This document shows, piece after piece, positions 26,341-36,055 of a stretch of 64,000 bases of DNA. A program made the translations under genes and the position numbers. The DNA lies in contig NZ_SACN01000001.1 in assembly GCF_004005865.1 (NCBI RefSeq), positions 868,001 through 932,000 on the forward strand, written 5' to 3'. The DNA is from Sphingomonas crocodyli. Its GTDB lineage: Bacteria; Pseudomonadota; Alphaproteobacteria; Sphingomonadales; Sphingomonadaceae. Under the pieces are notes generated by a model. The model was not told the DNA's origin. It saw only the letters and a list, made by a program, of their open reading frames with translations, and did not search any database. Position 1 is the first letter of the stretch. Each line of letters begins with the position of its first letter.

Positions 26341-27233
26341 GCGGCGAGCCTCTGCGGCACTGCCCCTTCACAAGCTCCAGACCCCTCGCTGGCAAGCCCG
26401 ATCAGATAGTCGGCGGCGGCCTGCGCCTTGCTCGCCGCCGTCAGGATCGCGCGCGGATCATCAGCCAGGATCCTAAGCCAGGACGCGATATAGGGAGCAT
26501 GGTCCGTGCGCGTCTCGCAGCCAAGCTGGAGGTGACCAACCGTGAAGGCTGCACCAAGCTCTGCGACCAGCTCTTCCATCGCATAAGCTTCAGAACCAAA
26601 GCGCCCCGTCAGATCCCGATCGAGCCGCGCTTTGGCGCCTGACCAATGGACCAGCTCGTGGGAGAGCACCGCATAATAAGCCTCGGCCGATCGGAAGGCA
26701 CGGAAGGACGGCATCGAGATGAGGTCAGCGCGCGGATCGTAGAAGGCGACGTCCCCGCCTTCCCAGATTTCGGCAGGCTGGGCACGGAAGAAGGCCTCAG
26801 CCGCCTCGATCCGAGCCGAGGATGAGAGACCGACATCAGGTGATGCATAGCCATCGACCTGATCGGCATTGAAGACGTGGAAGGCACGCGCCAGCAGTCG
26901 CTGCCTCTCACCGTCGCTATCCTGGTCATCGGTTTCCCGCGCATCGATGGGCTTCCACAGCACGACGCTGGTCGCGCGCTCGCCCTTGCGCACCTGCGTG
27001 CCTAGCTCCGCCCATTGCCGATAAGTCGCCCAGCGCCCCGACGTGAAGCCACGACGACTGGCTTCGGCCCACAGCAGCAGGGTGTTGATCCCGCGATAGG
27101 ACCGATTGGTCAGCGCATTGGCAGGCGCTGCGATGCCAGCGCCCAAATGCCAAGGCATCCGGCATGTCCCCACACCCGCTTCAATCGCAGCGATAATGTC
27201 CGCTGTGATCCGTTGATACAGGTCCACCTTCAT
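26337..27233 (-). CDS. ardC: ArdC-family antirestriction protein
   Basis: A 298-residue protein with the two ArdC domains. The N-terminal part ('LYQRITADIIAAIEAG', 'MPWH', 'RSYRGINTLLLW', 'WATYRQWAELGTQVRKGERAT') is the DUF1738/ArdC ssDNA-binding domain. The C-terminal part is a zincin-like protease domain with 'LSHELVHWSGA' (HExxH) and the downstream acidic 'EELVAELGAAF'. ArdC is expressed from conjugative elements and protects incoming DNA from restriction. It is translationally coupled to the Cas4-like nuclease gene. Confidence 0.92.
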   Translation of the reverse strand: MKVDLYQRITADIIAAIEAGVGTCRMPWHLGAGIAAPANALTNRSYRGINTLLLWAEASRRGFTSGRWATYRQWAELGTQVRKGERATSVVLWKPIDARETDDQDSDGERQRLLARAFHVFNADQVDGYASPDVGLSSSARIEAAEAFFRAQPAEIWEGGDVAFYDPRADLISMPSFRAFRSAEAYYAVLSHELVHWSGAKARLDRDLTGRFGSEAYAMEELVAELGAAFTVGHLQLGCETRTDHAPYIASWLRILADDPRAILTAASKAQAAADYLIGLASEGSGACEGAVPQRLAA

Positions 27234-27648
27234 CCACGCTCTCCGACCATTGCGGGGAGAGGTTCGTGGAAGCTAGATCGATCTTTATGACTGTAGTGGC
27301 CAAAGAAGAAATTTTAGATATTCAATTTGGCGGGATAATTGCACGAATGAATATGCTGAACGATTGCTTCCCTCGTTGATGTTGAAGGAGGCGCTTTCCT
27401 TTCAACATCTGCCTGGGAACAAGAGGAATATTGAAAGCCGAGAGTTTTGGGCGGCGGCGCATGTAGCCTTTCGACGCACGCGCCCGAAAGTTGCCGTTTG
27501 CTCAGCCATGCAGGAAACGCGCATTCGGGTCGGAAGCTGCCATACGCAACTGCAGTGAAGCGCGTCGCCTCAGCGGCAGGCGAAGGCTCGATCATCTGAA
27601 GTGCCTGAATCCATCAGCGCGCCCCAAGGCAGCCGAGCCCTCTCGCCC
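27234..27648. other. Intergenic region, no convincing gene
   Basis: These 415 bases lie between the start of ardC and the end of the LuxR gene. Short frames exist on both strands (for example 27314-27595) but none has a ribosome-binding site or a recognisable protein. The sequence 27300-27370 is more AT-rich than its surroundings and probably contains the ardC promoter. It may be the join between the mobile backbone and the catabolic cargo. Confidence 0.5.
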
Positions 27649-28755
27649 TTATGCAAGCGCGAGCGTGCTGGCGAGGATGAACCGAATGAGTTCGCTCTGC
27701 CCGCGCGCGCCAGTCTTCGCGTAGATCTTCTTCGAATAATTCCGTGCGGTTTCGACCGTCAGCCCGAGCGCATTTGCGGCATCCGCGATCGACAGCCCGC
27801 GGCTTAGCGCGAGCGCCAGTCGCGCCTCGCTCGGCAAGAGGCCGAACAGATCGGTGAGCTGCTCGCTGCGATTGGCCGTCGAGCGGGAATCCGCATGGAC
27901 ATAGACGATCGCAACCGGCCGTGCCGACGATGCAATCTGGCGGTGCTGGACGGGCACGAGAAGCATGTCGATCCAAGGATCGCGCGAGACGGTAAGCGCA
28001 TGTGGTCGTGCCCCTGCATCGTCGGCGATCAGGTCGAGTGTCATGCGGAAGCGCCGGTCGAGCGAGCTGTCCGCCAGCGCTAGCCTGCCTCCGGTCGAGC
28101 GGAATGCACTGACCTGCTCGAGCAAAGTGGCGGTGTGCTGGTCCTGGTCGACAATCTGCGCTTTGGCATCGACCGCCACCCACCCATAATTGAGCCGCCT
28201 TATGGCATTGGCCGCCATCCTCGCCTTGAATTGCTCGCGCTCGATCGCGACGAAGCTTCGCAGTGCGCGCCGCAGATGGGGAGCAAGCGATGCGATCAAC
28301 GCATCATCCTCGCAACGAAAATCGGGGCCGCTACGGGCGACCGAGAGCCAGGCGCCCACGCCGCTCTCTTCGGTGACGCGCATCGTGCGTAGGCACGCCA
28401 TCCCGCTGGGGATCAAGAGATCCTTGAGGAAGGCGCGGTGGACCGGGTCGGCGGGATCGAGAAGGTCGGCCGTGCTGTAAATCTGGTCGTTGCGATATTG
28501 GTGATAGGGCAGGGGGTCACGCTTGTACAATTGCTCGAAATAGAGCTGCTTCAAATGGGGTGGTGAGGCCGCGCCCGAACAGAGCTCGATGAGCTTGCCG
28601 GGCGTGCCGTCGAGTGGGCGGAAGATGAGGCTCGCATAGCTTGCCCGCATGCGCCGCCGCAGCGCATTAAGAAAGCCTTGCCAGAGCGCATCTTCGAACG
28701 GCCCGTCATAGATTGCCGCGATGATATGCGCAGCGTCGTCGATCGGAGTCACCAT
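27649..28755 (-). CDS. LuxR-family transcriptional regulator
   Basis: A 368-residue protein with a long N-terminal sensor-like half of unknown ligand and a C-terminal LuxR/GerE DNA-binding domain: 'FGLLPSEARLALALSRGLSIADAANALGLTVETARNYSKKIYAKTGARGQSELIR'. The start has 'ggagg' nearby. The gene is transcribed away from the IclR regulator 111 bases off. Such LuxR proteins are common near sphingomonad catabolic genes. It probably controls the flanking transporter and dehydrogenase genes. Confidence 0.88.
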   Translation of the reverse strand: MVTPIDDAAHIIAAIYDGPFEDALWQGFLNALRRRMRASYASLIFRPLDGTPGKLIELCSGAASPPHLKQLYFEQLYKRDPLPYHQYRNDQIYSTADLLDPADPVHRAFLKDLLIPSGMACLRTMRVTEESGVGAWLSVARSGPDFRCEDDALIASLAPHLRRALRSFVAIEREQFKARMAANAIRRLNYGWVAVDAKAQIVDQDQHTATLLEQVSAFRSTGGRLALADSSLDRRFRMTLDLIADDAGARPHALTVSRDPWIDMLLVPVQHRQIASSARPVAIVYVHADSRSTANRSEQLTDLFGLLPSEARLALALSRGLSIADAANALGLTVETARNYSKKIYAKTGARGQSELIRFILASTLALA

Positions 28756-28866
28756 TGATCCTCCCAGATGGGAGGTTACCTATGCGCGCGAGCATGGCAA
28801 TCATCATCGCTTAGGGGAGTCGTTTGCCGCCCTGGGGTGGCAGACACGGTGAGTTCGGAGGGGACA

Positions 28867-29694
28867 GTGGATCGAGATAGCGGTCCGTCGAACACAGCCG
28901 ATGCCAAGAAGCTCACCGCCCGGTCGGCGGCGCGGGCGTTCGACGTGCTCGAATATTTCATCCGCACGGGCCGCCCGGCGCGCACGAGCGAGATCAGCGC
29001 GAGCCTCGGCATCCCCAATTCGAGCGTCGACGAATTGCTCAGGACTATGGCGATCAAAGGCTATCTCGCCTTTAATAAGGACTCACGGCGCTATTCGCCC
29101 TCTTATCGCCTGATGGCACTCATGCGCGGGCTTGAGAGCCGCTTCTTTGGCGACGGCCGATTGCGCAAGATGCTCCACCGGCTGCGCGTTGAGACTGGGG
29201 GCACGGTGATCATGACCGCGCAGAACGATTGTTGGCTCGAGAGCATCGCGCAGATCCAGGGTCCTTGGCGCACCCCGCCCACCTCGCAGACCGACAAGAC
29301 CTGGCCGATCGTGAACTTCGGCGAGCACGGATGGCAGCCCGCCACCAATTTCGCAGGCGCCCTGCTCTCACTCCATTCGAACAGCGAGATCATCGACCTA
29401 GCGGTCCACACCCAGGCGATGGGTCTCGCACCCAAGGGCAATTTCGTCATGCAGGGACTAATCGAGGACGTCCGCCGGATCCGCTCGCGCGGCTATGCGA
29501 TCACGCGCCGCGACGATGTCATGCCGGTCAGTTCGGTCGCCTGCCCGATGCGGATCCCGGGCACCGACGTCGCTGTGGCCGTCGGCATCTTGAGCAATGA
29601 CCTGCTCGGCGATGATGCCTCGGCGCGCAAGATCGCGATGACCACCCGCCATGTCATCTACGACCATTGTCGTCGCTGGAAGGATGCCGCCTGA
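28867..29694 (+). CDS. IclR-family transcriptional regulator
   Basis: The start is probably the GTG at 28867, with the strong site 'ggagggg' four bases upstream; the longer frame from the ATG at 28768 adds 33 unlikely residues. This gives 275 residues. The winged-helix part is 'SAARAFDVLEYFIRTGRPARTSEISASLGIPNSSVDELLRTM', and the effector domain includes 'GTVIMTAQNDCWLESIAQIQ' and ends near 'IYDHCRRWKD'. IclR proteins respond to small catabolic ligands. It is divergent from the LuxR gene and lies upstream of the TonB receptor. Confidence 0.85.
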   Translation: MDRDSGPSNTADAKKLTARSAARAFDVLEYFIRTGRPARTSEISASLGIPNSSVDELLRTMAIKGYLAFNKDSRRYSPSYRLMALMRGLESRFFGDGRLRKMLHRLRVETGGTVIMTAQNDCWLESIAQIQGPWRTPPTSQTDKTWPIVNFGEHGWQPATNFAGALLSLHSNSEIIDLAVHTQAMGLAPKGNFVMQGLIEDVRRIRSRGYAITRRDDVMPVSSVACPMRIPGTDVAVAVGILSNDLLGDDASARKIAMTTRHVIYDHCRRWKDAA

Positions 29695-29822
29695 AGCGCC
29701 GCGCGCGCCGTCACAAATTTCCAATATAGCGGAACAAGCCGCAAATCGGCCGTTAGACGATCCCGATCCCATAAAATTGTCCTCGATCGATCGGCCAGAG
29801 CCGACGATAGAGGGGGGATGTT

Positions 29823-31991
29823 ATGGGCCACAAGACCGAGCTAATGTTCCGCGCCGCGCTCAGCGCCATTACGATCTGCGCGACGCCCGCAATGGCGCAG
29901 TCGCAAGCCGAAACGCAAGCAAACGACGACGGAAGCCTGAGCGAGATCGTCGTGACCGCGCAGCGCCGCGAGGAGAGCCAACTCGAGACCCCGGTCTCGC
30001 TTGTAGCGCTCTCGACCCGGCAGATCGAGAATAAGAGCATCTTCGACATTTCGGACCTGCCTCGGGCTGTGCCCAATCTACAGGTCGGCCCACATCCCAA
30101 CAGCGCGAACACCGCGCGCATCTTCATCCGTGGCATCGGCAATAGCGACGACCAGTTCACTCAGGATCCCAGTGTCGCAGTCTATGTCGACGGCGTCTAT
30201 GTCGCGCGCACTCAGGGACTGGTCAACGAGATCGCAGAGATCGAGCGGATCGAGGTGCTGCGCGGGCCGCAGGGCACCCTATTCGGGCGCAACGCGACGG
30301 GTGGTGCGATCAACTTCATCACGAAGCCTCCCGAACTGGACACCTTCAAAGCGCGCCAGGAGTTGACCGTCGGCAATTTCGACCAGTTCCGCTCAAGGAC
30401 TACGCTCAACCTTCCCGTAGGCCAGACGCTCGCTATCCAAGGTGGCTATCTCCATGCGAGCAAAGATGGCTTCGTGCGCAATCCCGGGATCGGGTCGAGG
30501 CGCTTCGGCGACCAGCGTCGCGACGCCTATCGCGCGGCGGTGCGCTGGGCACCGAGCGACGATTATGGCCTGACCTATGTCTACGACCGTTCGGACACCG
30601 AAGATACGCCGCCTTATCTCGCGGTGGTCCCGGCCTATCCCGCGCAGGGCAAGCGCCCCAAAGTCGCGACCACGGGCACAAACCTAACGCCCAACCGGTC
30701 GACCTCCCAGGGCCATGGCCTGACCGCCTTCTGGAACGTGAGCCCCGCGTTCCAGATCAAGTCGATCACCGCCTATCGCAAGCTGTCGAACGATGTTCGA
30801 CAAGCCTATTTTCCGGGCCTGCTGGCGGCGGCACCGGTGCTATCGGTCGCCAACCTCCAGCATCAGGACCAGTTCTCGCAGGAGATCCAGCTGCTCGGCA
30901 CCCTCGCCGACGGCACGTTCGATTATATCGTGGGCGGCTATTATTTCACCGAGGATGGCGACAGCGTCGAACGCCAGTCGTCGCTGTTCGCGCCGACTGA
31001 GAACCGCGTCATCGCGATCGGAAACGATGCCAAGGCAGTCTATGGCCAGGCGACCTATCGGCCCAAGTTCGCACCTGGCGCCTATGTGACCGGCGGGCTG
31101 CGCTGGTCGAAGGACGACCGCAAGGCGCAGTTCGACCGGACGTTGACCCCGCTTGCCGGCGGGACGCCGGCGGCCCAGCCCCGCGCGTCGGGCGACCGCA
31201 GCTTCGACAATGTCAGCCCGACCCTGATCATCGGCTACGCGCAGACCGACGATCTCAACGTCTACGCCAAATATGCCAGGGGCTATAAGTCGGGCGGATT
31301 CAACATTCGCGCGAGTTCGGCGGCGCGCTTCGCGCAAGGCTTCGGCCCAGAGGTGGTCGACAGCTACGAGATCGGTGCCAAGTTCGCGCTGATCGACCGC
31401 AAGGTTCGCCTCAACCTCGCAGCGTTCAAATATGACTATAAAGACATCCAGATCAACGTGATCACCAATCCGGCGAACCCGACGATCACCGACACCTTCA
31501 ACGCGGGCGGCGCACGGATCAAGGGCATCGAGGCCGACCTGACCGCACGCCCGATCCGCTCGATGACGATCGGGCTCAACTATGCCTATCTCGACGCCAA
31601 ATATACCGAGATCCTCGATGGGGTCGGCAACGACGTTACCAACCGGTACCAGTTCCAGAACGCACCAAAGAACAGCTTTACGGCAAACGTTACCCAGACC
31701 TTCCCCGAAACCGGAATCGGCCGCCCGGAAATCTACGTCAATTACAGCATCCAGAGCCGGCGCTTCGCCAATACGGGCGACCGGGCACTGGTCTTCAAGA
31801 GCTTCGAGCTGCTCGACGCCCGGATCAGCCTGACCGACATCCCGCTGGGCGTCGGGCGCTGGACGCTTGCCGCCTTTGGGAAGAACCTTCTCAACGAGGA
31901 TTATTATGTCCACCATTTCCGGGTGGTGCAGCCCGCCGCGATCTACGGTGAACCGCGCACCTATGGCCTGCAGCTGACCTTTGAGTATTAA
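29823..31991 (+). CDS. TonB-dependent receptor (nutrient uptake type)
   Basis: A 722-residue outer-membrane receptor with a signal peptide ending 'TPAMAQ', a TonB-box-like 'SEIVVTAQRRE', the plug ('VAVYVDGVYVARTQGLVNEIAEIERIEVLRGPQGTLFGRNATGG') and a 22-strand barrel ending 'GLQLTFEY'. There is no STN domain, so unlike the receptor at 4015 it is not wired to a FecR. 'ggggggat' lies just before the ATG. It would import the substrate that the downstream dehydrogenase genes use. The substrate is unknown. Confidence 0.92.
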   Translation: MGHKTELMFRAALSAITICATPAMAQSQAETQANDDGSLSEIVVTAQRREESQLETPVSLVALSTRQIENKSIFDISDLPRAVPNLQVGPHPNSANTARIFIRGIGNSDDQFTQDPSVAVYVDGVYVARTQGLVNEIAEIERIEVLRGPQGTLFGRNATGGAINFITKPPELDTFKARQELTVGNFDQFRSRTTLNLPVGQTLAIQGGYLHASKDGFVRNPGIGSRRFGDQRRDAYRAAVRWAPSDDYGLTYVYDRSDTEDTPPYLAVVPAYPAQGKRPKVATTGTNLTPNRSTSQGHGLTAFWNVSPAFQIKSITAYRKLSNDVRQAYFPGLLAAAPVLSVANLQHQDQFSQEIQLLGTLADGTFDYIVGGYYFTEDGDSVERQSSLFAPTENRVIAIGNDAKAVYGQATYRPKFAPGAYVTGGLRWSKDDRKAQFDRTLTPLAGGTPAAQPRASGDRSFDNVSPTLIIGYAQTDDLNVYAKYARGYKSGGFNIRASSAARFAQGFGPEVVDSYEIGAKFALIDRKVRLNLAAFKYDYKDIQINVITNPANPTITDTFNAGGARIKGIEADLTARPIRSMTIGLNYAYLDAKYTEILDGVGNDVTNRYQFQNAPKNSFTANVTQTFPETGIGRPEIYVNYSIQSRRFANTGDRALVFKSFELLDARISLTDIPLGVGRWTLAAFGKNLLNEDYYVHHFRVVQPAAIYGEPRTYGLQLTFEY

Positions 31992-32583
31992 GGCGGTGCG
32001 CGCGCGTATTCGCCAGCGGCCATGGCCGATCCTGGTCGCGCTGCTGGCAACCGCAGGGCTGCCGGCCGCATCGGTGCGATCGTCGCCGCCGGCGGCGGCG
32101 CTCCAGGACCGCGCGGAGATCGAGGAGGTCGTGGTCGGCCTTGCCAACGCCACCGACAGTCGCGACTGGCGCGGCGTCGAGGCGCTCCTCGCCGACCAGG
32201 TCGACCTCGAATATCGCACGCTTACCCGAGATACCCCGCCCATCCGCCAGCGGGTGAGCCCCGCACAGTTCGTCGTCGCGAGCCAGGGTACGCTGCCGGG
32301 CTTCCTCCACACCCAGCACCTGATCGGCAATATCGTGATAAGGGTGGAGGGCAAGCGGGCCGAGGTCGTGAGCCAGGTCTGGATGAGCCACTATCTGCCC
32401 GCCGACCAGGGCCCGCCTTATTGGAATGTCGCGGGCACCTACCGGCACGACCTCGTGAAGACCCGCTCGGGCTGGAAGATCTCGGCCATGCACGTCGTGA
32501 TCCTGTTCGAGACGGGCAATGACCGGCTCCAGGCGCTCGCCGCTGAGCGTGTCCGGGCAGGGCTGATCGCGACCGCGCCCTAA
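31981..32583 (+). CDS. NTF2-like (SnoaL/DUF4440-type) secreted protein
   Basis: A protein of up to 200 residues with a signal-like N-terminus ('WPILVALLATAGLPAASV') and an NTF2-like domain: 'LQDRAEIEEVVVGLANATDSRDW' followed by strands to 'TYRHDLVKTRSGWKISAMHVVI'. The frame starts at a TTG that overlaps the receptor stop by 11 bases; a GTG at 31996 is also possible. NTF2-like proteins are often small hydrolases, isomerases or binding proteins. It lies between the receptor and the PQQ dehydrogenase, so it is probably part of the same catabolic unit. Confidence 0.75.
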   Translation: MSIKAVRARIRQRPWPILVALLATAGLPAASVRSSPPAAALQDRAEIEEVVVGLANATDSRDWRGVEALLADQVDLEYRTLTRDTPPIRQRVSPAQFVVASQGTLPGFLHTQHLIGNIVIRVEGKRAEVVSQVWMSHYLPADQGPPYWNVAGTYRHDLVKTRSGWKISAMHVVILFETGNDRLQALAAERVRAGLIATAP

Positions 32584-32606
32584 GCCCCTCCTCGAGATCG
32601 GACATC

Positions 32607-34982
32607 ATGACGGCTCCCGCCCCACCCTGCGCCTCGCGCCCTCATGTGGGCCGGATCCCGGCCTTCGCCTTCGCCGGGCTGCTCGTCTTCCTCGCTCTGC
32701 CGCTCGTCGGTTGGGGGGGGCTGCTGATCACGCTGGGCGGATCGCCTTATTACGCGCTCCTCGGGATCGCCCTGATCGGGGCTGGCGCGTTACTCGTCCG
32801 GGGGAGCCGGTGGAGCGTGATCGTCTATACAGCGCTCCTCGCCGCCACTTGGCTGTGGGCGCTCATTGAGGCGGGTCCCGATTTCTGGATCCTGCTGACC
32901 CGCCTGGGTGGCCCGCTCGTTCTGGGGTGCGGCTTCCTGATCCCGGCGGTGCGCCGCTACCTGCGATCTGGTCCCGGGCTGCGGCACGCCGCGCTTCTGA
33001 TCCCGGCGACGATCCTCGTCGCGCTGGCATCGACCGGCATCGCCGGTTGGGCCGGCAACTGGATCAACGCTCCCGCGACGGAAGCGCGGCGCGTTCTACC
33101 CGCCGACGCTGCGGGCGACGACTGGCCGGCTTATGGCGGCGACCAGGGCGGCACGCGCTTTTCGCGCCTGGCCGAGATTGACCGCGACACGGTTCGCAAG
33201 CTCGACGTCGCCTGGACCTACCGTACCGGCGACTATCCACCGCCCGCCGGGACCGCGTTGCGTCGTCTCGAGGTCACCCCCCTCAAGGTCGGCGACCTGC
33301 TCTATCTGTGCACGAGCGCGAGCCGGGTGATCGCGCTCGATGCCGAAACCGGGCGCGAGCGGTGGCGCTTCGACCCGCATGTCGACCTGTCGAAGGTGGA
33401 CACGGCGCTCGCCTGTCGCAGCGTCGCTTATGCCAGGATCGCCGAGACTGGGCCGTGCGCGACCCGTCTCTACCTTGCGACCGTCGATGCGCGGTTGATG
33501 GCGATCGACGCGCGCACTGGCCATGCCTGCCGCAGCTTTGGCACGAGCGGCGCCATCGACCTCACCGCCGGGCTCGGCCCTGTCATTCCGGGCTATGTCG
33601 CGGTGAGCTCGGGACCGGTGGTTGCGCGCGGCAAGGTGATCGTCGGCGGCCGGGTCAGCGACGGGCAGTTCGTCGGCGAGCCGGGCGGCCCGGTCCGCGC
33701 GTTCGACGCGCGGACCGGCGCCTTCGCCTGGGCGTTTGATCCCGGCAACCCGACCGACCACGCCTTTCCCGAGGGAGGCCGTCATTTCACCCGCGGGACC
33801 CCTAATAGCTGGGCGCCGATGAGCGTCGACACAAAGCTCGGGCTCGTCTTCGTTCCGACAGGTAATGCGACCCCCGATTATTGGGGCGGGCACCGCACCG
33901 CACTCGACGATCGATATTCGAGCGCGGTCATTGCGCTCGACGTCGAAACGGGCTCTGAGCGATGGACCTCCCAGACTACGCATCATGACCTGTGGGACGC
34001 CGACGTCGCCTCGCAGCCGACGCTCGTCGACGTGGTGCGCGGCGGGGTCGTGCGCCCCGCCTTGCTCCAGCCTACGAAGCGCGGCCAGCTCTTTCTGCTC
34101 GACCGACGCACCGGCCGGCCGATCAGCCCGGTCGTCGAGCGCCCGGTGCCGCAGGGGGCGGCCACCGGCGACCGCGTCGCTGCGACCCAGCCCTTCTCGC
34201 CCGGCCTGCCCGCACTCGACGGACTGCCTCTCAGCGAGGCGGACATGTGGGGCCTGACCCCCTATGACGCCTTGTGGTGCCGTATCCGCTTCCGCCACGC
34301 GCGGTGGCTGGGCACCCTCACCGCGCCCTCGACCCGCAGTTATATCCAGATGCCCGGCGGGCTTGGCGGGAGCAACTGGGGAAGCGCTGCGGTCGATCCA
34401 GCCCGCGGGTTCGCCTTTGTGCCCTGGGTCAGGCTGCCGATGCTTAACCGCCTGATCCCACGCGCTCAAGCCAAGGGCATGAAGCCGATCGGCCCGGGGG
34501 GGAGCGTCGGCGGGCTGACCCCGCAGCTCGGCACCCCCTTTGCCGACATGGCGATGCCGTTCAGTTCGCCGCTCGGGGTTCCGTGCGCCGCCCCGCCTTA
34601 TGGGCTGATGACGGCGGTCGACCTCAAGACGGGCCGGGCTATGTGGACGCGGCGGCTCGGTCTCGCTGACAATCTGCGCATCGCCGGGGTGAAGCTGTCG
34701 ATCCCGCTTCCTGCCGGCACACCGCTATCGGGTGGCGCGCTTGCGACCGCTGGTGGCCTGATCTTCATTGGCGCGACCGGTGACAATCGACTGCGTGCGA
34801 TCGACACCGATAGCGGCAAGACGCTCTGGTCGGCGCGGCTCAAGGCGGCCGCCAATGCGACACCGATGACCTACCGGGCGCCCCGGAGCGGCCGCCAGAT
34901 CGTGGTGGTGGCCGCCGGCGGGCACCCGATGCTCCAGACCCAGCCCGGCGACTATATCGTCGCTTTCGCGCTCAGGCCCTGA
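32607..34982 (+). CDS. Membrane-bound PQQ-dependent dehydrogenase (glucose/quinate/shikimate family)
   Basis: A 791-residue enzyme, the length of E. coli GCD. The first 150 residues form five membrane helices, which anchor it and contact ubiquinone. The periplasmic part begins 'DDWPAYGGDQGGTRFSRLAEIDRDTVRKLDVAWTYRTGD', the start of the eight-bladed PQQ propeller, and contains 'TQPFSPGLPALDGLPLSEADMWGLTPYD' and 'GGSNWGSAAVDPARGFAFVPW', typical of this family. It oxidises a sugar, polyol or hydroaromatic acid in the periplasm to a lactone or ketone. The nearby SMP-30 lactonase fits a lactone product. Confidence 0.9.
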   Translation: MTAPAPPCASRPHVGRIPAFAFAGLLVFLALPLVGWGGLLITLGGSPYYALLGIALIGAGALLVRGSRWSVIVYTALLAATWLWALIEAGPDFWILLTRLGGPLVLGCGFLIPAVRRYLRSGPGLRHAALLIPATILVALASTGIAGWAGNWINAPATEARRVLPADAAGDDWPAYGGDQGGTRFSRLAEIDRDTVRKLDVAWTYRTGDYPPPAGTALRRLEVTPLKVGDLLYLCTSASRVIALDAETGRERWRFDPHVDLSKVDTALACRSVAYARIAETGPCATRLYLATVDARLMAIDARTGHACRSFGTSGAIDLTAGLGPVIPGYVAVSSGPVVARGKVIVGGRVSDGQFVGEPGGPVRAFDARTGAFAWAFDPGNPTDHAFPEGGRHFTRGTPNSWAPMSVDTKLGLVFVPTGNATPDYWGGHRTALDDRYSSAVIALDVETGSERWTSQTTHHDLWDADVASQPTLVDVVRGGVVRPALLQPTKRGQLFLLDRRTGRPISPVVERPVPQGAATGDRVAATQPFSPGLPALDGLPLSEADMWGLTPYDALWCRIRFRHARWLGTLTAPSTRSYIQMPGGLGGSNWGSAAVDPARGFAFVPWVRLPMLNRLIPRAQAKGMKPIGPGGSVGGLTPQLGTPFADMAMPFSSPLGVPCAAPPYGLMTAVDLKTGRAMWTRRLGLADNLRIAGVKLSIPLPAGTPLSGGALATAGGLIFIGATGDNRLRAIDTDSGKTLWSARLKAAANATPMTYRAPRSGRQIVVVAAGGHPMLQTQPGDYIVAFALRP

Positions 34983-34995
34983 GAGGTGCCAAGGA

Positions 34996-35892
34996 TCAGC
35001 CCGCGAAGCGCGGTTCGGGAAGTCCGCGCACGCCCAAACCGCTGATCGCGAAGAGCCGGCCGTCGAGGTCGGTCGAGGGCACCGCGCTCGGGATCGTCAT
35101 CGAGGTGACGAACAATATGTCAAGGTCGGGGCCGCCAAAGGCGAGGCTCGTAGGGCGCGGCATCGGCATCTTTATGGTCCGGTCGAGCCGGCCGTCGGGT
35201 GCATAACGTCGCACTTGGCCGAGCCCGGTATAGGGTCCGTTGAAGACGCTCCACAAATAGCCCTCGGTATCGAGGACGCAGCCGTCGGGCATCTCCTCGG
35301 GTTCGGCGATCACGAGAGCACGGCGCCCGGTCGCGGTGCCCTGCTCGGCATCCCAGTCGTAGACAAAGATAGTCGAGACATTGGTGTCGGTGAAGTAGAA
35401 GAGCCGGCCATCGGGGCTCCAGCACGGGCCGTTGCCGATCGACACGCCGTCGGCGAGCCGGTGAAGCGAGAGATCGGGATCGAGCCGCCACAGCGAGCCG
35501 CGCGGATCACGGGTCTCGACCGGATCGTCGATCGTCCCCATGTCGAGCGAACCGATGACGAGGCGGCCGCGGCTATCGACTGCTCCATCGTTGAGCCGGA
35601 CATCATCCAGCCCGGCCTCGGGATGTGCAACCAGCGACAGCGCACCGGTCTCGAAATCGAAGAGATGGAGGCCGGTCTCGAGCGCCACGATCGCGCCCCC
35701 GCCGGCGCGCAACGCCATCGAGCCGATCGCCGCGGGTAACGTCCAACGCGCCAGGTCCGATCCGTCGGCCGCACAGCGCCATATCTCGCCCGCGATGCTG
35801 TCGACCCAGTAGAGCCGCTCGGCGGGCCCATCCCATACGGGACATTCTCCGAGCTGGTTCTCGCAATCGACCAAGACACGAATGGCGGGCAT
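34996..35892 (-). CDS. SMP-30/gluconolactonase-family protein
   Basis: A 298-residue six-bladed propeller protein. It opens with 'LGECPVWDGPAERLYWVDS', which holds the first metal-binding Glu of the SMP-30 fold, and has 'SIGNGPCWSPDGRLFYFTDTN' and 'EEMPDGCVLDTEGYLWSV', the Asn/Asp metal-binding loops. No signal peptide is seen. It probably hydrolyses the lactone made by the PQQ dehydrogenase. It is convergent with that gene, with a 13-base gap. Confidence 0.9.
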   Translation of the reverse strand: MPAIRVLVDCENQLGECPVWDGPAERLYWVDSIAGEIWRCAADGSDLARWTLPAAIGSMALRAGGGAIVALETGLHLFDFETGALSLVAHPEAGLDDVRLNDGAVDSRGRLVIGSLDMGTIDDPVETRDPRGSLWRLDPDLSLHRLADGVSIGNGPCWSPDGRLFYFTDTNVSTIFVYDWDAEQGTATGRRALVIAEPEEMPDGCVLDTEGYLWSVFNGPYTGLGQVRRYAPDGRLDRTIKMPMPRPTSLAFGGPDLDILFVTSMTIPSAVPSTDLDGRLFAISGLGVRGLPEPRFAG

Positions 35893-36055
35893 AGCGGGCT
35901 CCTCTCGATTTTATCCGCCCATCATCGCCCGCTCGCCCAATGAGCGGGCGGCCAATCGCATCTTTCCATTATTTGGGAAGAAGCCCGGTCGGCTTTGCGC
36001 CTACCGCCCCGCCCGGGCAGTCGGTGCAGGACCGGGGGGATAAGGAACAGCGACC

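Noticed and set aside
28768..28866. ATG-initiated N-terminal extension of the IclR gene
   Set aside because: The extension has no family resemblance, and a GTG at 28867 has a strong ribosome-binding site.
30840..32354. 504-residue antisense open frame over the TonB receptor and NTF2-like genes
   Set aside because: It is a high-GC shadow frame; its translation is Arg/Ala/Asp-rich without domains and lies fully opposite two clear genes.
33096..34469. 457-residue antisense frame opposite the PQQ dehydrogenase
   Set aside because: Shadow frame of a GC-rich gene; composition is atypical and no motifs are visible.
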